Source: Gammaproteobacteria bacterium
GTDB taxonomy: Bacteria > Pseudomonadota > Gammaproteobacteria > Steroidobacterales > GCA-2729495
DNA: 64,000 nucleotides
Assembly: GCA_023383705.1 (NCBI GenBank)
Contig: JAHDYM010000004.1
Location: 1 to 64,000, forward strand
Direction: 5' to 3'
This document shows positions 47,345 to 56,996 of this stretch, piece after piece. Positions within the stretch are counted from its first letter, which is position 1, and every line of letters begins with the position of its first letter. The position numbers and the translations under genes are program-made. Under the pieces are notes generated by a model, which had not been told where the DNA came from, ran no database searches, and saw only the letters and a list, made by a program, of their open reading frames with translations.

Positions 47345-48945
47345 CAGCGGTGCCGCGGCTGCGTGCCGGGTGAGGCCAGTTCCTGCAGGTCGGCGGCATG
47401 GTCGAGCAGCAGCGACAGGCTGTAGCGCAGGCCAAAACCGGTGCAGCTGCCCGGCACATGGGCGAGTCCATCCTTGCGGGTCGCGGCAGCCAGGTCCACG
47501 TGGACCCAGGGGATGCCTTCCGGCACGAAGCGCTGCAGGAAGCGTGCTGCCAGGATATGGTCGGCCTCGCCGCCGCTGATGCACTGGCTGATGTCGGCGA
47601 CCTTCGACTTCAGGTCGTCGTCGAAGTCCTCGTCCATCGGAAAGGGCCAGACGCGTTCGCCGGACTCCTGGCCGACGCGGATCAACAGTTCGTTGAGCGT
47701 GTCGCGGTTGCTGAAGGTGCCGCTGTAGCGTTCGGACAGTGCATGGACGCAGGCGCCGGTCAGGGTGGCGTAGTCGAGCATGAGCCGCGGCTTGTCGCGT
47801 CCGGCAAGGGCCAGGGCATCGGCGAGCACCATGCGGCCTTCGGCATCGGTATGCACGACTTCGACGGTCAGGCCATTGGCAGCGGTGACCACGTCACGCT
47901 GCTTGTAGGCGCTTGCCCCGCTGCGGTTTTCGGTAATCGCGAGCCAGCAGTCCACCGACAGCGGTGAACGCAGCGCGCTCAGGGCCTGCAGTACGGCCAG
48001 CGCCACGGCACTGCCCGACATGTCGGTATGCATGTCAAGCATGTGTATGGCGCTCTTGCTGTTGGTGCCACCGGTATCGAAGATGATGCCCTTGCCGATC
48101 AGGGCGAGGTCCGGCTGGCCGGTCTGGCCGCCCGGCCGGTAACGCAGGCGGGCGATGCCGGCATCGCGGCTGGCATTCCCCTGGGCAACGGCGAGGAATG
48201 CGCCGGCGCCGAGCTTTGCGAGCGCCTTTTCATCGAGCCACTCGAATTCCCAGCCATGCCGTGCAGCCAGTCCGGCCAGCAATTCACGGTAGGTGGTCGC
48301 GGTCAGCTTGTTGGCTGGCAACGCCGTCAGCCCGCGAACCATGTTCAGTCCTTCGATTTCGGCGAATGGCCTCTGCAGGTCGATCTGCTCGTGGAGACCC
48401 AGGAGTTGCACCTTTTTCAGCGTCGCAGGCCGATGCTCCTTGCGAAATGCGGGCGCCTGCCAGCCGTGTGCGCCCAGTGCGAGGACTACTGCCTTCGCAA
48501 TGCGCCGGGCATCGTCGGCTTCCATGCCATGCACGACCAGCCCGACCGAGCGCGGTTCTTCAGCGAGGGCATCGGCCACCAGTGCACCGGCGAAGCCGAG
48601 CAGCCTGAAGGTGCCGGGCAGTGCGGCCTTGCTGCCGGCGGCGGGTGCCGGCAGCAATCCGAGCGTTGCAGCCGTCGTGCTGTTGCCAAGCATGCCGCGC
48701 AGCGCGCGGCCGGCAGCGAGCTTGCCCAGGCGCTTGATCCTCGGCTGCAATGACCTGAGTCCGGGCAGTTCGCGCCACAGCGAGGGTGGCGGGCGGCTGG
48801 CCGCGACGACGATGAGATGATCGACCTCCGTCAGCGCGGTCTTGCGCAGGCGTCCCGGTGCCTGCGTGACCCTGAAGCCGACGCCGGCCGGCAGCAACTT
48901 GTCTGCCGCCGTTTGCTTGACCTGTTTTGGTGAAACGCCGATCAT
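47344..48945 (-). CDS. leucyl aminopeptidase family (M17) peptidase
   Basis: [22 protein letters not shown]-equivalent [22 protein letters not shown]. Confidence 0.9.
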   Translation of the reverse strand: MIGVSPKQVKQTAADKLLPAGVGFRVTQAPGRLRKTALTEVDHLIVVAASRPPPSLWRELPGLRSLQPRIKRLGKLAAGRALRGMLGNSTTAATLGLLPAPAAGSKAALPGTFRLLGFAGALVADALAEEPRSVGLVVHGMEADDARRIAKAVVLALGAHGWQAPAFRKEHRPATLKKVQLLGLHEQIDLQRPFAEIEGLNMVRGLTALPANKLTATTYRELLAGLAARHGWEFEWLDEKALAKLGAGAFLAVAQGNASRDAGIARLRYRPGGQTGQPDLALIGKGIIFDTGGTNSKSAIHMLDMHTDMSGSAVALAVLQALSALRSPLSVDCWLAITENRSGASAYKQRDVVTAANGLTVEVVHTDAEGRMVLADALALAGRDKPRLMLDYATLTGACVHALSERYSGTFSNRDTLNELLIRVGQESGERVWPFPMDEDFDDDLKSKVADISQCISGGEADHILAARFLQRFVPEGIPWVHVDLAAATRKDGLAHVPGSCTGFGLRYSLSLLLDHAADLQELASPGTQPRHR

Positions 48946-49021
48946 TGTTGGGTGCCTTGGCTGGTCTGGATCGAGTCTGGCTGCAGTATAGGGCAAGTCA
49001 CACAAAATCAGCGGAGCCACC

Positions 49022-51703
49022 GTGCCCGATTCAGTCAACCCGAGCCCACTGCCGGATGATTTCGATCCTGAAGAGACGCGTGAATGGATCGAGTCGATTG
49101 ATTCCGTGCTGCGTACCCACGGTGCGGAGCGAGCGCAGTTCCTGCTCAACCAGATGGTCGATCGCGCGCGGCGTTCCGGCGCCTATCTGCCCTTCCGTCC
49201 CAATACCGCCTACCTGAACACCATTCCGCTCTGGCTGCAGCCGGAGTATCCCGGTGATCGCGCCATCGAGCGGCGGATCGAGGCCTATCTGCGCTGGAAT
49301 GCGATGGCCATGGTCGTGCAGGCCAACCGGCAGAGCACCGAGTACGGTGGCCATATCGCCACCTATGCCTCGGCAACAACCCTCTACGAGGTCGGCTTCA
49401 ATCACTTCTGGCGGGCAGCCAGCGCCGAATTCGGCGGCGATCTGGTCTACATCCAGGGCCATTCCTCGCCGGGCATCTATGCACGGGCCTATCTCGAAGG
49501 GCGGTTGAGCGAGGAACAGCTGGACTTTTTCCGTCAGGAAGTGGCCGGCAAGGGCAAGGGGCTTTCCTCCTATCCGCATCCCTGGCTGATGCCGGACTTC
49601 TGGCAGTTCCCGACCGTATCGATGGGCCTTGGTCCGATGATGGGCATCTACCAGGCCCGCTTCATGAAGTATCTGGAGCATCGCGGCCTGGCCGATACCA
49701 GCGGGCGCAAGGTCTGGTGTTTCCTCGGCGACGGCGAGATGGACGAACCCGAGTCGATGGGCGCCATCACCATGCCGGTACGCGAGAAACTCGACAACCT
49801 GATCTTCGTGATCAACTGCAACCTGCAGCGCCTCGACGGACCGGTGCGCGGCAACGGCAAGATCATCCAGGAGCTGGAGGCCGCCTTCCGCGGTGCCGGC
49901 TGGGCGGTCATCAAGGTGCTGTGGGGGTCACGCTGGGATCCGCTGCTCGCCGAGGACCACCAGGGTTTCCTGCGCCGGCGCATGGAAGAAGCAGTGGACG
50001 GCGAGTACCAGAATTTCAAGGCCGCCGGTGGCGCCTATACGCGCGAACACTTCTTCGGCAAGTATCCCGAGCTCAAGGCGATGGTCGCGCACCTCTCGGA
50101 TGACGAGATCTGGCGCCTGAATCGCGGCGGCCTCGATGCGATCAAGGTGCATGCCGCCTATGCGCGCGCCATGAAACAGGATGGCCGGCCCATCGTGATC
50201 CTCGCCAAGACGGTCAAGGGCTATGGCCTGGGCCAGGCAGGCGAAGGGCGCATGACCGCGCATCAGACCAAGAAGCTCGATGTCGATAGCCTCAAGGCGC
50301 TGCGCGACCGCTTCCACATCCCGGTTTCGGATGCCGACATCGACAAGCTGCCCTTCTGCCGGCCGGCACCTGATAGCGAGGAGATGCGCTACCTGCAGGA
50401 GCGCCGCAAACAGCTCGGCGGTTATCTCCCCGCGCGCAAGGGCAACATCGAGCCGCTGGTCGTGCCGGGGCTGGATCTGTTCAAGGCGCAGCTCGAAGGC
50501 AGCGGTGACCGTGCCGCTTCAACCACGATGGTCTTCGTCCGCTTGCTCAACAGCCTGCTGCGTGATCCCGCCATCGGCAAGAAAGTCGTGCCGATCGTGC
50601 CCGATGAGGCGCGCACCTTCGGCATGGAAGGCATGTTCCGGCAGATCGGCATCTATTCCTCGGTAGGGCAGCTGTATACACCGCAGGACGCCGAGCAGCT
50701 CATGTACTACCGTGAGGACAAGCAGGGGCAGATCCTCCAGGAAGGCATCAACGAAGGCGGTGCCTTCTGCTCATGGCTGGCGGCGGCAACGGCCTACGCG
50801 AATCATGGCGTGTACATGCTTCCCTTCTACATCTTCTATTCGATGTTCGGTTTCCAGCGTATCGGCGACTTCATCTGGGCGGCGGGCGACATGCAGGCCA
50901 AGGGCTTCCTGCTCGGCGCGACGGCCGGCCGTACCACGCTGGCCGGTGAGGGTTTGCAGCACCAGGACGGTCACAGCCTGCTGGCTGCATCGACGATACC
51001 GAACTGTATTGCCTACGATCCGGCCTATGGCTACGAACTCGCCGTGATCATCCACGACGGCATGCGGCGGATGTACGAGCGGCAGGAGCGCGTCTTCTAC
51101 TACATCACCGTCATGAACGAGAACTACGTGCAGCCAGCCATGCCCGAGGGTGTCGAGGAAGGCATCCTGCGTGGCATGTACCGGCTGCGGCGCGGAGAGC
51201 GGCAATCCCTGCACGTGCAACTGATGGGTTCGGGCACGATCCTGCGTGAAGTGATCGCGGCGGCGGAAATGCTCGAGAAGGACTTCGGCGTGTCGTCCGA
51301 TGTCTGGAGCGTGACCAGCTTCAGCGAGCTGCGACGCGATGGCATCGACTGCGATCGCTGGAACATGCTGCATCCCGTGGAAAAGCCGCGGCAGTCCTGC
51401 GTGGCGCAAAACCTGGCCGGACAGCCCGGTCCCTGCATAGCGGCCACCGACTACATGCGTACGGTCGCTGACCAGATCCGGCCCTGGGTTCCCGGCCGCT
51501 ATGTGGTGTTGGGCACCGATGGCTTTGGTCGCAGTGATTCACGGGCGGCTCTGCGCGATTTCTTCGAGGTGGATTCCCGGTACGTCGTGGTCGCGGCGCT
51601 CAAGGCGCTGGCCGATGAAGGCAGTATCGATGCGGCCAGGGTTGCGAAGGCGATTGCGACGCTCGGCATCGATCCGGCCAAACCGAATCCTGTGACGGTC
51701 TGA
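49022..51703 (+). CDS. aceE: pyruvate dehydrogenase E1 (homodimeric), GTG start
   Basis: GDGEMDEPES ThDP motif; INCNLQRLDGPVRGNGKIIQELE; YELAVIIHDG. Confidence 0.97.
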   Translation: MPDSVNPSPLPDDFDPEETREWIESIDSVLRTHGAERAQFLLNQMVDRARRSGAYLPFRPNTAYLNTIPLWLQPEYPGDRAIERRIEAYLRWNAMAMVVQANRQSTEYGGHIATYASATTLYEVGFNHFWRAASAEFGGDLVYIQGHSSPGIYARAYLEGRLSEEQLDFFRQEVAGKGKGLSSYPHPWLMPDFWQFPTVSMGLGPMMGIYQARFMKYLEHRGLADTSGRKVWCFLGDGEMDEPESMGAITMPVREKLDNLIFVINCNLQRLDGPVRGNGKIIQELEAAFRGAGWAVIKVLWGSRWDPLLAEDHQGFLRRRMEEAVDGEYQNFKAAGGAYTREHFFGKYPELKAMVAHLSDDEIWRLNRGGLDAIKVHAAYARAMKQDGRPIVILAKTVKGYGLGQAGEGRMTAHQTKKLDVDSLKALRDRFHIPVSDADIDKLPFCRPAPDSEEMRYLQERRKQLGGYLPARKGNIEPLVVPGLDLFKAQLEGSGDRAASTTMVFVRLLNSLLRDPAIGKKVVPIVPDEARTFGMEGMFRQIGIYSSVGQLYTPQDAEQLMYYREDKQGQILQEGINEGGAFCSWLAAATAYANHGVYMLPFYIFYSMFGFQRIGDFIWAAGDMQAKGFLLGATAGRTTLAGEGLQHQDGHSLLAASTIPNCIAYDPAYGYELAVIIHDGMRRMYERQERVFYYITVMNENYVQPAMPEGVEEGILRGMYRLRRGERQSLHVQLMGSGTILREVIAAAEMLEKDFGVSSDVWSVTSFSELRRDGIDCDRWNMLHPVEKPRQSCVAQNLAGQPGPCIAATDYMRTVADQIRPWVPGRYVVLGTDGFGRSDSRAALRDFFEVDSRYVVVAALKALADEGSIDAARVAKAIATLGIDPAKPNPVTV

Positions 51704-51726
51704 TTTTTCCGGGTTGAGAATGGTTC

Positions 51727-53022
51727 ATGGCACGGCGTGAGATAAGGGTCCCGGATCTCGGCGACTTCAAGAACGTCGAGATTGTCGAAGTGGTGGTCCG
51801 TCCGGGCGAGCAGGTGCGTGCCGAGCAGGTGCTGATCACGCTCGAAACCGACAAGGCGGCGATGGAAGTGCCGTCGCCGGTGGCGGGTACCGTTGTCGAG
51901 ATCAAGGTGGCCCAGGGTGGCCGCGTCTCGACCGGCGACCTGATCGCCGTGCTGGACGCCGATGAATCGCTTGCAGTTGCGCCCATACCGGCACCCGCAG
52001 AAAAGGCTGCTCCGGCAGCGACCCCGCCACCATCGCCGCGGTCCGAAGCGCCGCCGGCACGGCGTGCACCGGAAGCTGCCCGCGCCGCTGCCCCGGTCCT
52101 GCCGCCGATCGATGAGGCCACTTTTTCACGCGCCCACGCCAGTCCCTCGGTACGCAAGTTCGCCCGTGAGCTCGGCGTCGACCTCGGCCGGGTAAAAGGC
52201 ACCGGCCTGAAGGGCCGGGTGCTGCTCGATGACGTCAAGCAGTTCGTGAAGTCGGTGATGAGCGGTGCGGTCAGCACCGGTCCCGCCTTGCCGGCCGTGC
52301 CGGTGGTCGATTTCGCGAAGTTCGGCCCGATCGAGATCAGCCCGCTGTCACGCGTGCGCAAGATCTCCGGTCCGCGCCTGCAGGCGGCCTGGCTGAATAT
52401 CCCGCATGTCACGCAGCAGGACGATGCCGACATCACCGCGCTGGAGGAACGCCGCCAGGCGCTGAAGGACAAGGCCGCGGCAGAGGGCGTGAAGCTCACC
52501 CCGCTGGCTTTCTTCGTGCGCGCCGCGGTGCTGGCACTGAAGGAATTCCCGGACTTCAACAGTTCGCTGACCGAAGACGGCACCGGCCTCGTGCACAAGA
52601 AATACTGGCACATCGGTTTTGCGGCCGACACGCCGCAGGGCCTGGTGGTGCCGGTGATCCGCGATGCCGACCAGAAGGACCTGCTCGCGATCGCGCGTGA
52701 ACTCGGCACGCTGAGCGAGAAGGCGCGCGGCGGCAAGCTCACGGCCGCCGAGATGCAGGGCGGTACCTTCACGATTTCGAGCCTCGGCGGCATCGGCGGC
52801 ACCTACTTCAGCCCGATCGTGAATGCACCCGAAGTCGCCATCCTCGGCGTGGGTCGTTCGGCGATGAAGCCGGTCTGGGCGAAGGACCGCTTCGTGCCGC
52901 GGCTGATCCTGCCGCTGTCGCTGTCCTACGATCACCGCGTGATCGACGGCGCGACCGGTGCGCGCTTCTCCGCCTTCCTCGTCGGCCTGCTGGGCGACGT
53001 CGATCGCCTGCTGGCGGGCTGA
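51727..53022 (+). CDS. aceF: dihydrolipoamide acetyltransferase E2 with one lipoyl domain
   Basis: ETDKAAMEVPS lipoyl motif; ASPSVRKFARELGVDL E1/E3-binding domain; SYDHRVIDGA. Confidence 0.95.
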   Translation: MARREIRVPDLGDFKNVEIVEVVVRPGEQVRAEQVLITLETDKAAMEVPSPVAGTVVEIKVAQGGRVSTGDLIAVLDADESLAVAPIPAPAEKAAPAATPPPSPRSEAPPARRAPEAARAAAPVLPPIDEATFSRAHASPSVRKFARELGVDLGRVKGTGLKGRVLLDDVKQFVKSVMSGAVSTGPALPAVPVVDFAKFGPIEISPLSRVRKISGPRLQAAWLNIPHVTQQDDADITALEERRQALKDKAAAEGVKLTPLAFFVRAAVLALKEFPDFNSSLTEDGTGLVHKKYWHIGFAADTPQGLVVPVIRDADQKDLLAIARELGTLSEKARGGKLTAAEMQGGTFTISSLGGIGGTYFSPIVNAPEVAILGVGRSAMKPVWAKDRFVPRLILPLSLSYDHRVIDGATGARFSAFLVGLLGDVDRLLAG

Positions 53023-53028
53023 GCGGCG

Positions 53029-54837
53029 ATGGCAGTGATCGAGATCAGGGTTCCCAGGCTCGGCGACTTCAAGGACGTCGAGATCATCGAGGTGCATGTG
53101 GCCGTTGGCGATACCGTCCGGCCCGAAGCCACGCTGATCACGCTCGAAACCGACAAGGCGGCGATGGAAGTGCCCTCGACTGCCGGTGGTGTGGTCAAAG
53201 AACTGCTGGTGAAGAAGGGCGACCGGGTTTCCGAAGGACATCTGATCCTGAAGCTGGAAGGCGCGGCCGTCGCTGCCGCACCCGAGCCGGCGGCCAGTGT
53301 AGCGAGCAGTGCAGCGGCCAGCCCCGCAGGCAGCGTCTCCGCGGCGCCAGCATCGGCGCACGCAGCGCCTGCAACCCCCTCGCGTCCCGCAGCGCCGGCA
53401 CCGATCAGTGCTGCCGGCTACAGCGGGCCAGTCGATGAGGAAACCGAACTGCTGGTGCTCGGCGCCGGTCCGGGCGGCTATCCGGCCGCTTTCCGCGCTG
53501 CCGATCTCGGCCTGCAGGTCACGCTCGTGGAGCGCTGGGCCACGCTGGGCGGTGTCTGCCTGAACGTCGGCTGCATTCCATCGAAAGCGCTGCTGCACGC
53601 TGCCAGAGTGATCGAAGACGTCGAGGGCATGGCCGACTGCGGCCTGCGCTTTGGCGAGCCGCAGATTGATATCGATGCGCTGCGTGGCTGGAAGGAGCGC
53701 ACGGTCGGCAAGCTGACCGGCGGCCTGGCTACGCTCGCGAAGCAGCGCAAGGTCAAGCTTGTGCGCGGTACCGGCAGCTTCCTCTCGCCGAATCACCTGG
53801 AAGTCGTCGATGGCGGGCAGCGCAAGGTCATCGCCTTCCGCCAGTGCGTGATCGCCGCGGGTTCCGAATCCGTGCGCCTGCCGGGATTCCCCGACGATCC
53901 GCGCATCATCGACTCGACCGGTGCGCTGGAACTGCGGCGCGTGCCGAAGACCATGCTGGTGGTCGGCGGCGGCATCATCGGTCTCGAGATGGCCACCGTC
54001 TACAGCGCGCTCGGCACGCAGATCTCGGTGGTCGAGCTCACCGACGGCCTGATGCCCGGCTGCGATCCGGACCTGGTGCGGCCGCTGCAGCGGCGTATCG
54101 CCAAACGCTACGCAAAGATCATGACCGGCACGAAGGTGACGAAGATCGTGCCGGCCGCCGAGGGCCTGCAGGTCACTTTCGAAGGCAAGACCGCGGCGAC
54201 GGAGACCTACGAGCAGGTGTTGATGGCTGTCGGCCGCACGCCGAACGGCAAGCGCCTCGCAGCCGAAAAAGCCGGCATCAACGTCGACCAGCGCGGCTTC
54301 ATCCCGGTCGACAAACAGATGCGCACCAATGTGCCGCACATCTTCGCGGTCGGTGACATCGTCGGCCAGCCGATGCTGGCGCACAAGGCCAACCATGAAG
54401 GCCGGGTGGCTGCTGAAGTCGCCGCCGGGCACAAGGTGGCCTTCGATGCGCGGGTCATTCCCTCGGTGGCCTATACCGATCCGGAAGTTGCCTGGGTGGG
54501 CATGACCGAAACCGAAGCGAAGGCGGCGGGCATCGAATACGGCAAGGGCCAGTTTCCCTGGGCAGCCAGCGGCCGGGCGCTGGGCCTCAATCGCGACGAA
54601 GGCATGACCAAGCTGCTCTTCGATGCGAAGACCCACCGCGTGCTCGGTGCCGGCATCGTCGGTCCCAACGCCGGTGACCTGATTTCCGAAGTGGCCCTGG
54701 CCATCGAGATGGGCTGTGATGCCGCCGACATCGGTCTCACCATCCACCCGCATCCGACCCTGTCGGAAACGGTCGCCTTTGCCGCCGAGGCCTTCGAAGG
54801 CACGCTGGTCGACCTGTACCTGCCGAAGAAGAAGTAG
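53029..54837 (+). CDS. lpdA: dihydrolipoyl dehydrogenase with N-terminal lipoyl domain
   Basis: ETDKAAMEVPS lipoyl motif; VLGAGPGGYPAAFRA; GGVCLNVGCIPSKALL. Confidence 0.96.
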   Translation: MAVIEIRVPRLGDFKDVEIIEVHVAVGDTVRPEATLITLETDKAAMEVPSTAGGVVKELLVKKGDRVSEGHLILKLEGAAVAAAPEPAASVASSAAASPAGSVSAAPASAHAAPATPSRPAAPAPISAAGYSGPVDEETELLVLGAGPGGYPAAFRAADLGLQVTLVERWATLGGVCLNVGCIPSKALLHAARVIEDVEGMADCGLRFGEPQIDIDALRGWKERTVGKLTGGLATLAKQRKVKLVRGTGSFLSPNHLEVVDGGQRKVIAFRQCVIAAGSESVRLPGFPDDPRIIDSTGALELRRVPKTMLVVGGGIIGLEMATVYSALGTQISVVELTDGLMPGCDPDLVRPLQRRIAKRYAKIMTGTKVTKIVPAAEGLQVTFEGKTAATETYEQVLMAVGRTPNGKRLAAEKAGINVDQRGFIPVDKQMRTNVPHIFAVGDIVGQPMLAHKANHEGRVAAEVAAGHKVAFDARVIPSVAYTDPEVAWVGMTETEAKAAGIEYGKGQFPWAASGRALGLNRDEGMTKLLFDAKTHRVLGAGIVGPNAGDLISEVALAIEMGCDAADIGLTIHPHPTLSETVAFAAEAFEGTLVDLYLPKKK

Positions 54838-54852
54838 CCGGCGCGTTCCACC

Positions 54853-54884
54853 AAAAAAACCGGGCCATCACCGATGGCCCGGTT
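54853..54884 (-). terminator. intrinsic terminator for the minus-strand gene ending at 54940
   Basis: AACCGGGCCATC-(ACC/GGT)-GATGGCCCGGTT 12-bp stem; on the minus strand followed by a run of seven T. Confidence 0.8.
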
Positions 54885-54939
54885 ACCCCCGGAGGACCGT
54901 GCTGCAGGCGGGGCACCTGCAGCACGTAATCGCAATGGC

Positions 54940-56742
54940 TCAGGGCGTGACGATCTTCTTCCAGACCTTCGCGCCCAGGTAGGCACCCAGCAGCGGGCTG
55001 TCGCTCGGCGGGGTCCACAGCGCCCAGGTGCCGGTGTACTGGTTCTGCACCGGCGCATTCACGTCCGCTGCGCCCTGGGCCGGGTCATAGCCGAGGTGGC
55101 CGTACTCGGACACGGCCCAGGCGAGGTTGGGATCCAGCGCACTGATCGGCGAGGTGGCCGAGGACTGCCGCAGCGGCGGATAGGGCTGCGTGCTGGCAGG
55201 ACAGCCACCCATCACGAAGCAGCAGGCTTCGGTTGCCGTGCTGCCGGGGATCCTGCACTGCGTGTTTGCCCAGTTGCCCCAGTAGGCAGCAAAGGGATGG
55301 CCGACACCCGGGTAGGTGTCGTAGTCCTTCGTGTTCCAGTACAGCCAGTTCTTGTAGCCGATCTCCTTGGCGATCTGGTTCGGGATCTCGACCAGGCTGA
55401 GGACCGATTCCGACATGATCTGCGGGAAGGCGACGATGATGTGCTTGATGCCGCGGTTCTTCAGTTCCTCCAGCGCATCCCAGTACAGGTAGCCGTCGAG
55501 GCCCTGGGGCAACACGTCATGGCTCTCGTACAGCCAGGCCTCGCCGAGATTCTCGCCACGCATGGCGCGCGTGCGCTCCATCTGCGAGAAGGTGGGCGGC
55601 CTCGGGATGATGCCCGGGTTGACCTCGGAGCGTCCGAACCAGGCGCCCATGATGTTCTGCTCCGCGATCTGCGGGAACACCGTGCGCAGCGCTTGGCGGA
55701 TGTTCCGGTTCAGCACCAGCGTGTCGTCGATCTTCGGGTCGAACCACTGCTTGTTGGCACCGACATGGTGATTCATCAGCAGCACGGCGGTGTCGGCCAG
55801 CGGCACCCTGGTGTTGATCGCCCGGGCGATGCCCACCACCTGGATCCAGGCGAGTGCCGGGTCTTCGGTGAAGGGGTTAGGCCGGCCGGCCAGGGGTACC
55901 GCGGCGTCAGTGACCGGTGCACCGAGCGAGGAGGTCCAGTTTGCCGGTGCGGTGGGGTAGGAGGCGGTCATCAGGTTGGAAGGATCGTTGACCCACTCCA
56001 CGCTGACGCTCTTCCCGTTCGCAGCGTTCCAGGCGCTGACCACCTTGCGGGTTTCGCTGATCTGCTCGAAGGTCTTCCAGAAGCGCACGCCGCTGGTGGT
56101 GGTGTCGACGACGATCAGCCGGCTGATGTCGTTGGCCAGCATGCGTTCAACCGCACCGTCCACGTTGTAGCGCTGCGGATCACAGCCGGCCCAGGGGCCA
56201 CCATCCGCGGGGCTGCCGCAGTAGGTGAGCGCGGCGCCACCGGCCACCTGCGGGTTGTACATGCCGCGCGGATTCGGCAGGTCGGCCGGGTTGTCGCTGA
56301 TCCAGCTCATCTTGCCGGTGAACACCGAGATGGTCTTGCGGGTCTTCAGCTTGTAAACGGCGGCCTGCAGGTTCAGGGCGGTGGTCATCTGCGCCAGCTG
56401 GGTGTCGGTGATCGTGTTGTAGCGATCCTGGCCGCCGATGCGCGGGTATTCGAAGTCGTATTTCTTCGACTGGGCCAGGCCGCTCGGATCGGTCAGCATC
56501 AATGGCCAGAATGTGGGATTCCAGATGATGTTCTTGTAACCGAATGAATTTGCATCGTAATAAAACATCTGGGCGCTCGAGTCCCAAGCCTTTTGCGGGC
56601 CCCAGGTGGTGGCGCCGCCATGCACGGCATACAGCACGCCGATGCGCTCCGGCGGGCTGGGTGGCGCGGCGCCAGCTTGGCTGGCCATGGTCAGGCACAG
56701 GGCGGCCAGCAGGCCGGCCCCGACGTTCTTGTCAGCTCGCAT
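54940..56742 (-). CDS. large exported protein of unclear family; possible remote ferrochelatase/CbiK-like fold
   Basis: Sec signal peptide MRADKNVGAGLLAALCLTMASQAGA|APP; GGGAGAG SD; GVLYAVHGG near the N-terminus; long minus-strand ORF with its own terminator. Confidence 0.85.
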   Translation of the reverse strand: MRADKNVGAGLLAALCLTMASQAGAAPPSPPERIGVLYAVHGGATTWGPQKAWDSSAQMFYYDANSFGYKNIIWNPTFWPLMLTDPSGLAQSKKYDFEYPRIGGQDRYNTITDTQLAQMTTALNLQAAVYKLKTRKTISVFTGKMSWISDNPADLPNPRGMYNPQVAGGAALTYCGSPADGGPWAGCDPQRYNVDGAVERMLANDISRLIVVDTTTSGVRFWKTFEQISETRKVVSAWNAANGKSVSVEWVNDPSNLMTASYPTAPANWTSSLGAPVTDAAVPLAGRPNPFTEDPALAWIQVVGIARAINTRVPLADTAVLLMNHHVGANKQWFDPKIDDTLVLNRNIRQALRTVFPQIAEQNIMGAWFGRSEVNPGIIPRPPTFSQMERTRAMRGENLGEAWLYESHDVLPQGLDGYLYWDALEELKNRGIKHIIVAFPQIMSESVLSLVEIPNQIAKEIGYKNWLYWNTKDYDTYPGVGHPFAAYWGNWANTQCRIPGSTATEACCFVMGGCPASTQPYPPLRQSSATSPISALDPNLAWAVSEYGHLGYDPAQGAADVNAPVQNQYTGTWALWTPPSDSPLLGAYLGAKVWKKIVTP

Positions 56743-56794
56743 CGTTCTCTCCCCCGAGTTTGAGTTGGATGACGGATTTCCCGTCTGCGTCCCG

Positions 56795-56824
56795 ACTATT
56801 TGCCGCGCCCCGGGGCGGTCGCAA
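56795..56824 (-). promoter_or_regulatory. candidate promoter for the exported-protein gene
   Basis: minus-strand TTGCGA (56819-56824), 18-bp spacer, AATAGT (56795-56800); CGCCCCGGGGCG palindrome inside the spacer. Confidence 0.35.
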
Positions 56825-56906
56825 GCGGAAAGTCTTGAATTGAGGGGTATTTGTCCTGAACGACGATTCACGCCAGCGTTCTGGCATGAATGCAGGCTCC
56901 GCAGGC

Positions 56907-56922
56907 AGCCGGTGCACCGGCT
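56907..56922. promoter_or_regulatory. perfect 16-bp palindrome AGCCGGTGCACCGGCT in the divergent intergenic region
   Basis: self reverse-complementary sequence between two divergent starts. Confidence 0.55.
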
Positions 56923-56996
56923 TGCGCCCTGGCGGCCACTCATGGCATTAATGACCGGCGCCATCCCTCAGACAAACAGAACACCCCGGGATCACG

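Noticed and set aside
51831-53174. The 42-bp repeat as transposon or attachment sites
   Set aside because: Both copies are coding for the lipoyl-Lys motif; no integrase or terminal inverted repeats.
52348-54753. 801-aa minus ORF antisense to aceF/lpdA
   Set aside because: Low-complexity composition, lies over conserved aceF/lpdA.
54874-56547. 557-aa plus ORF antisense to the exported protein
   Set aside because: The minus-strand protein has signal peptide, SD and terminator; the plus ORF has none and looks compositional.
54940-56742. Lipoprotein signal (LAALC) in the exported protein
   Set aside because: Leu at -1 does not fit the lipobox; the SPI-type site ASQAGA|APP fits better.
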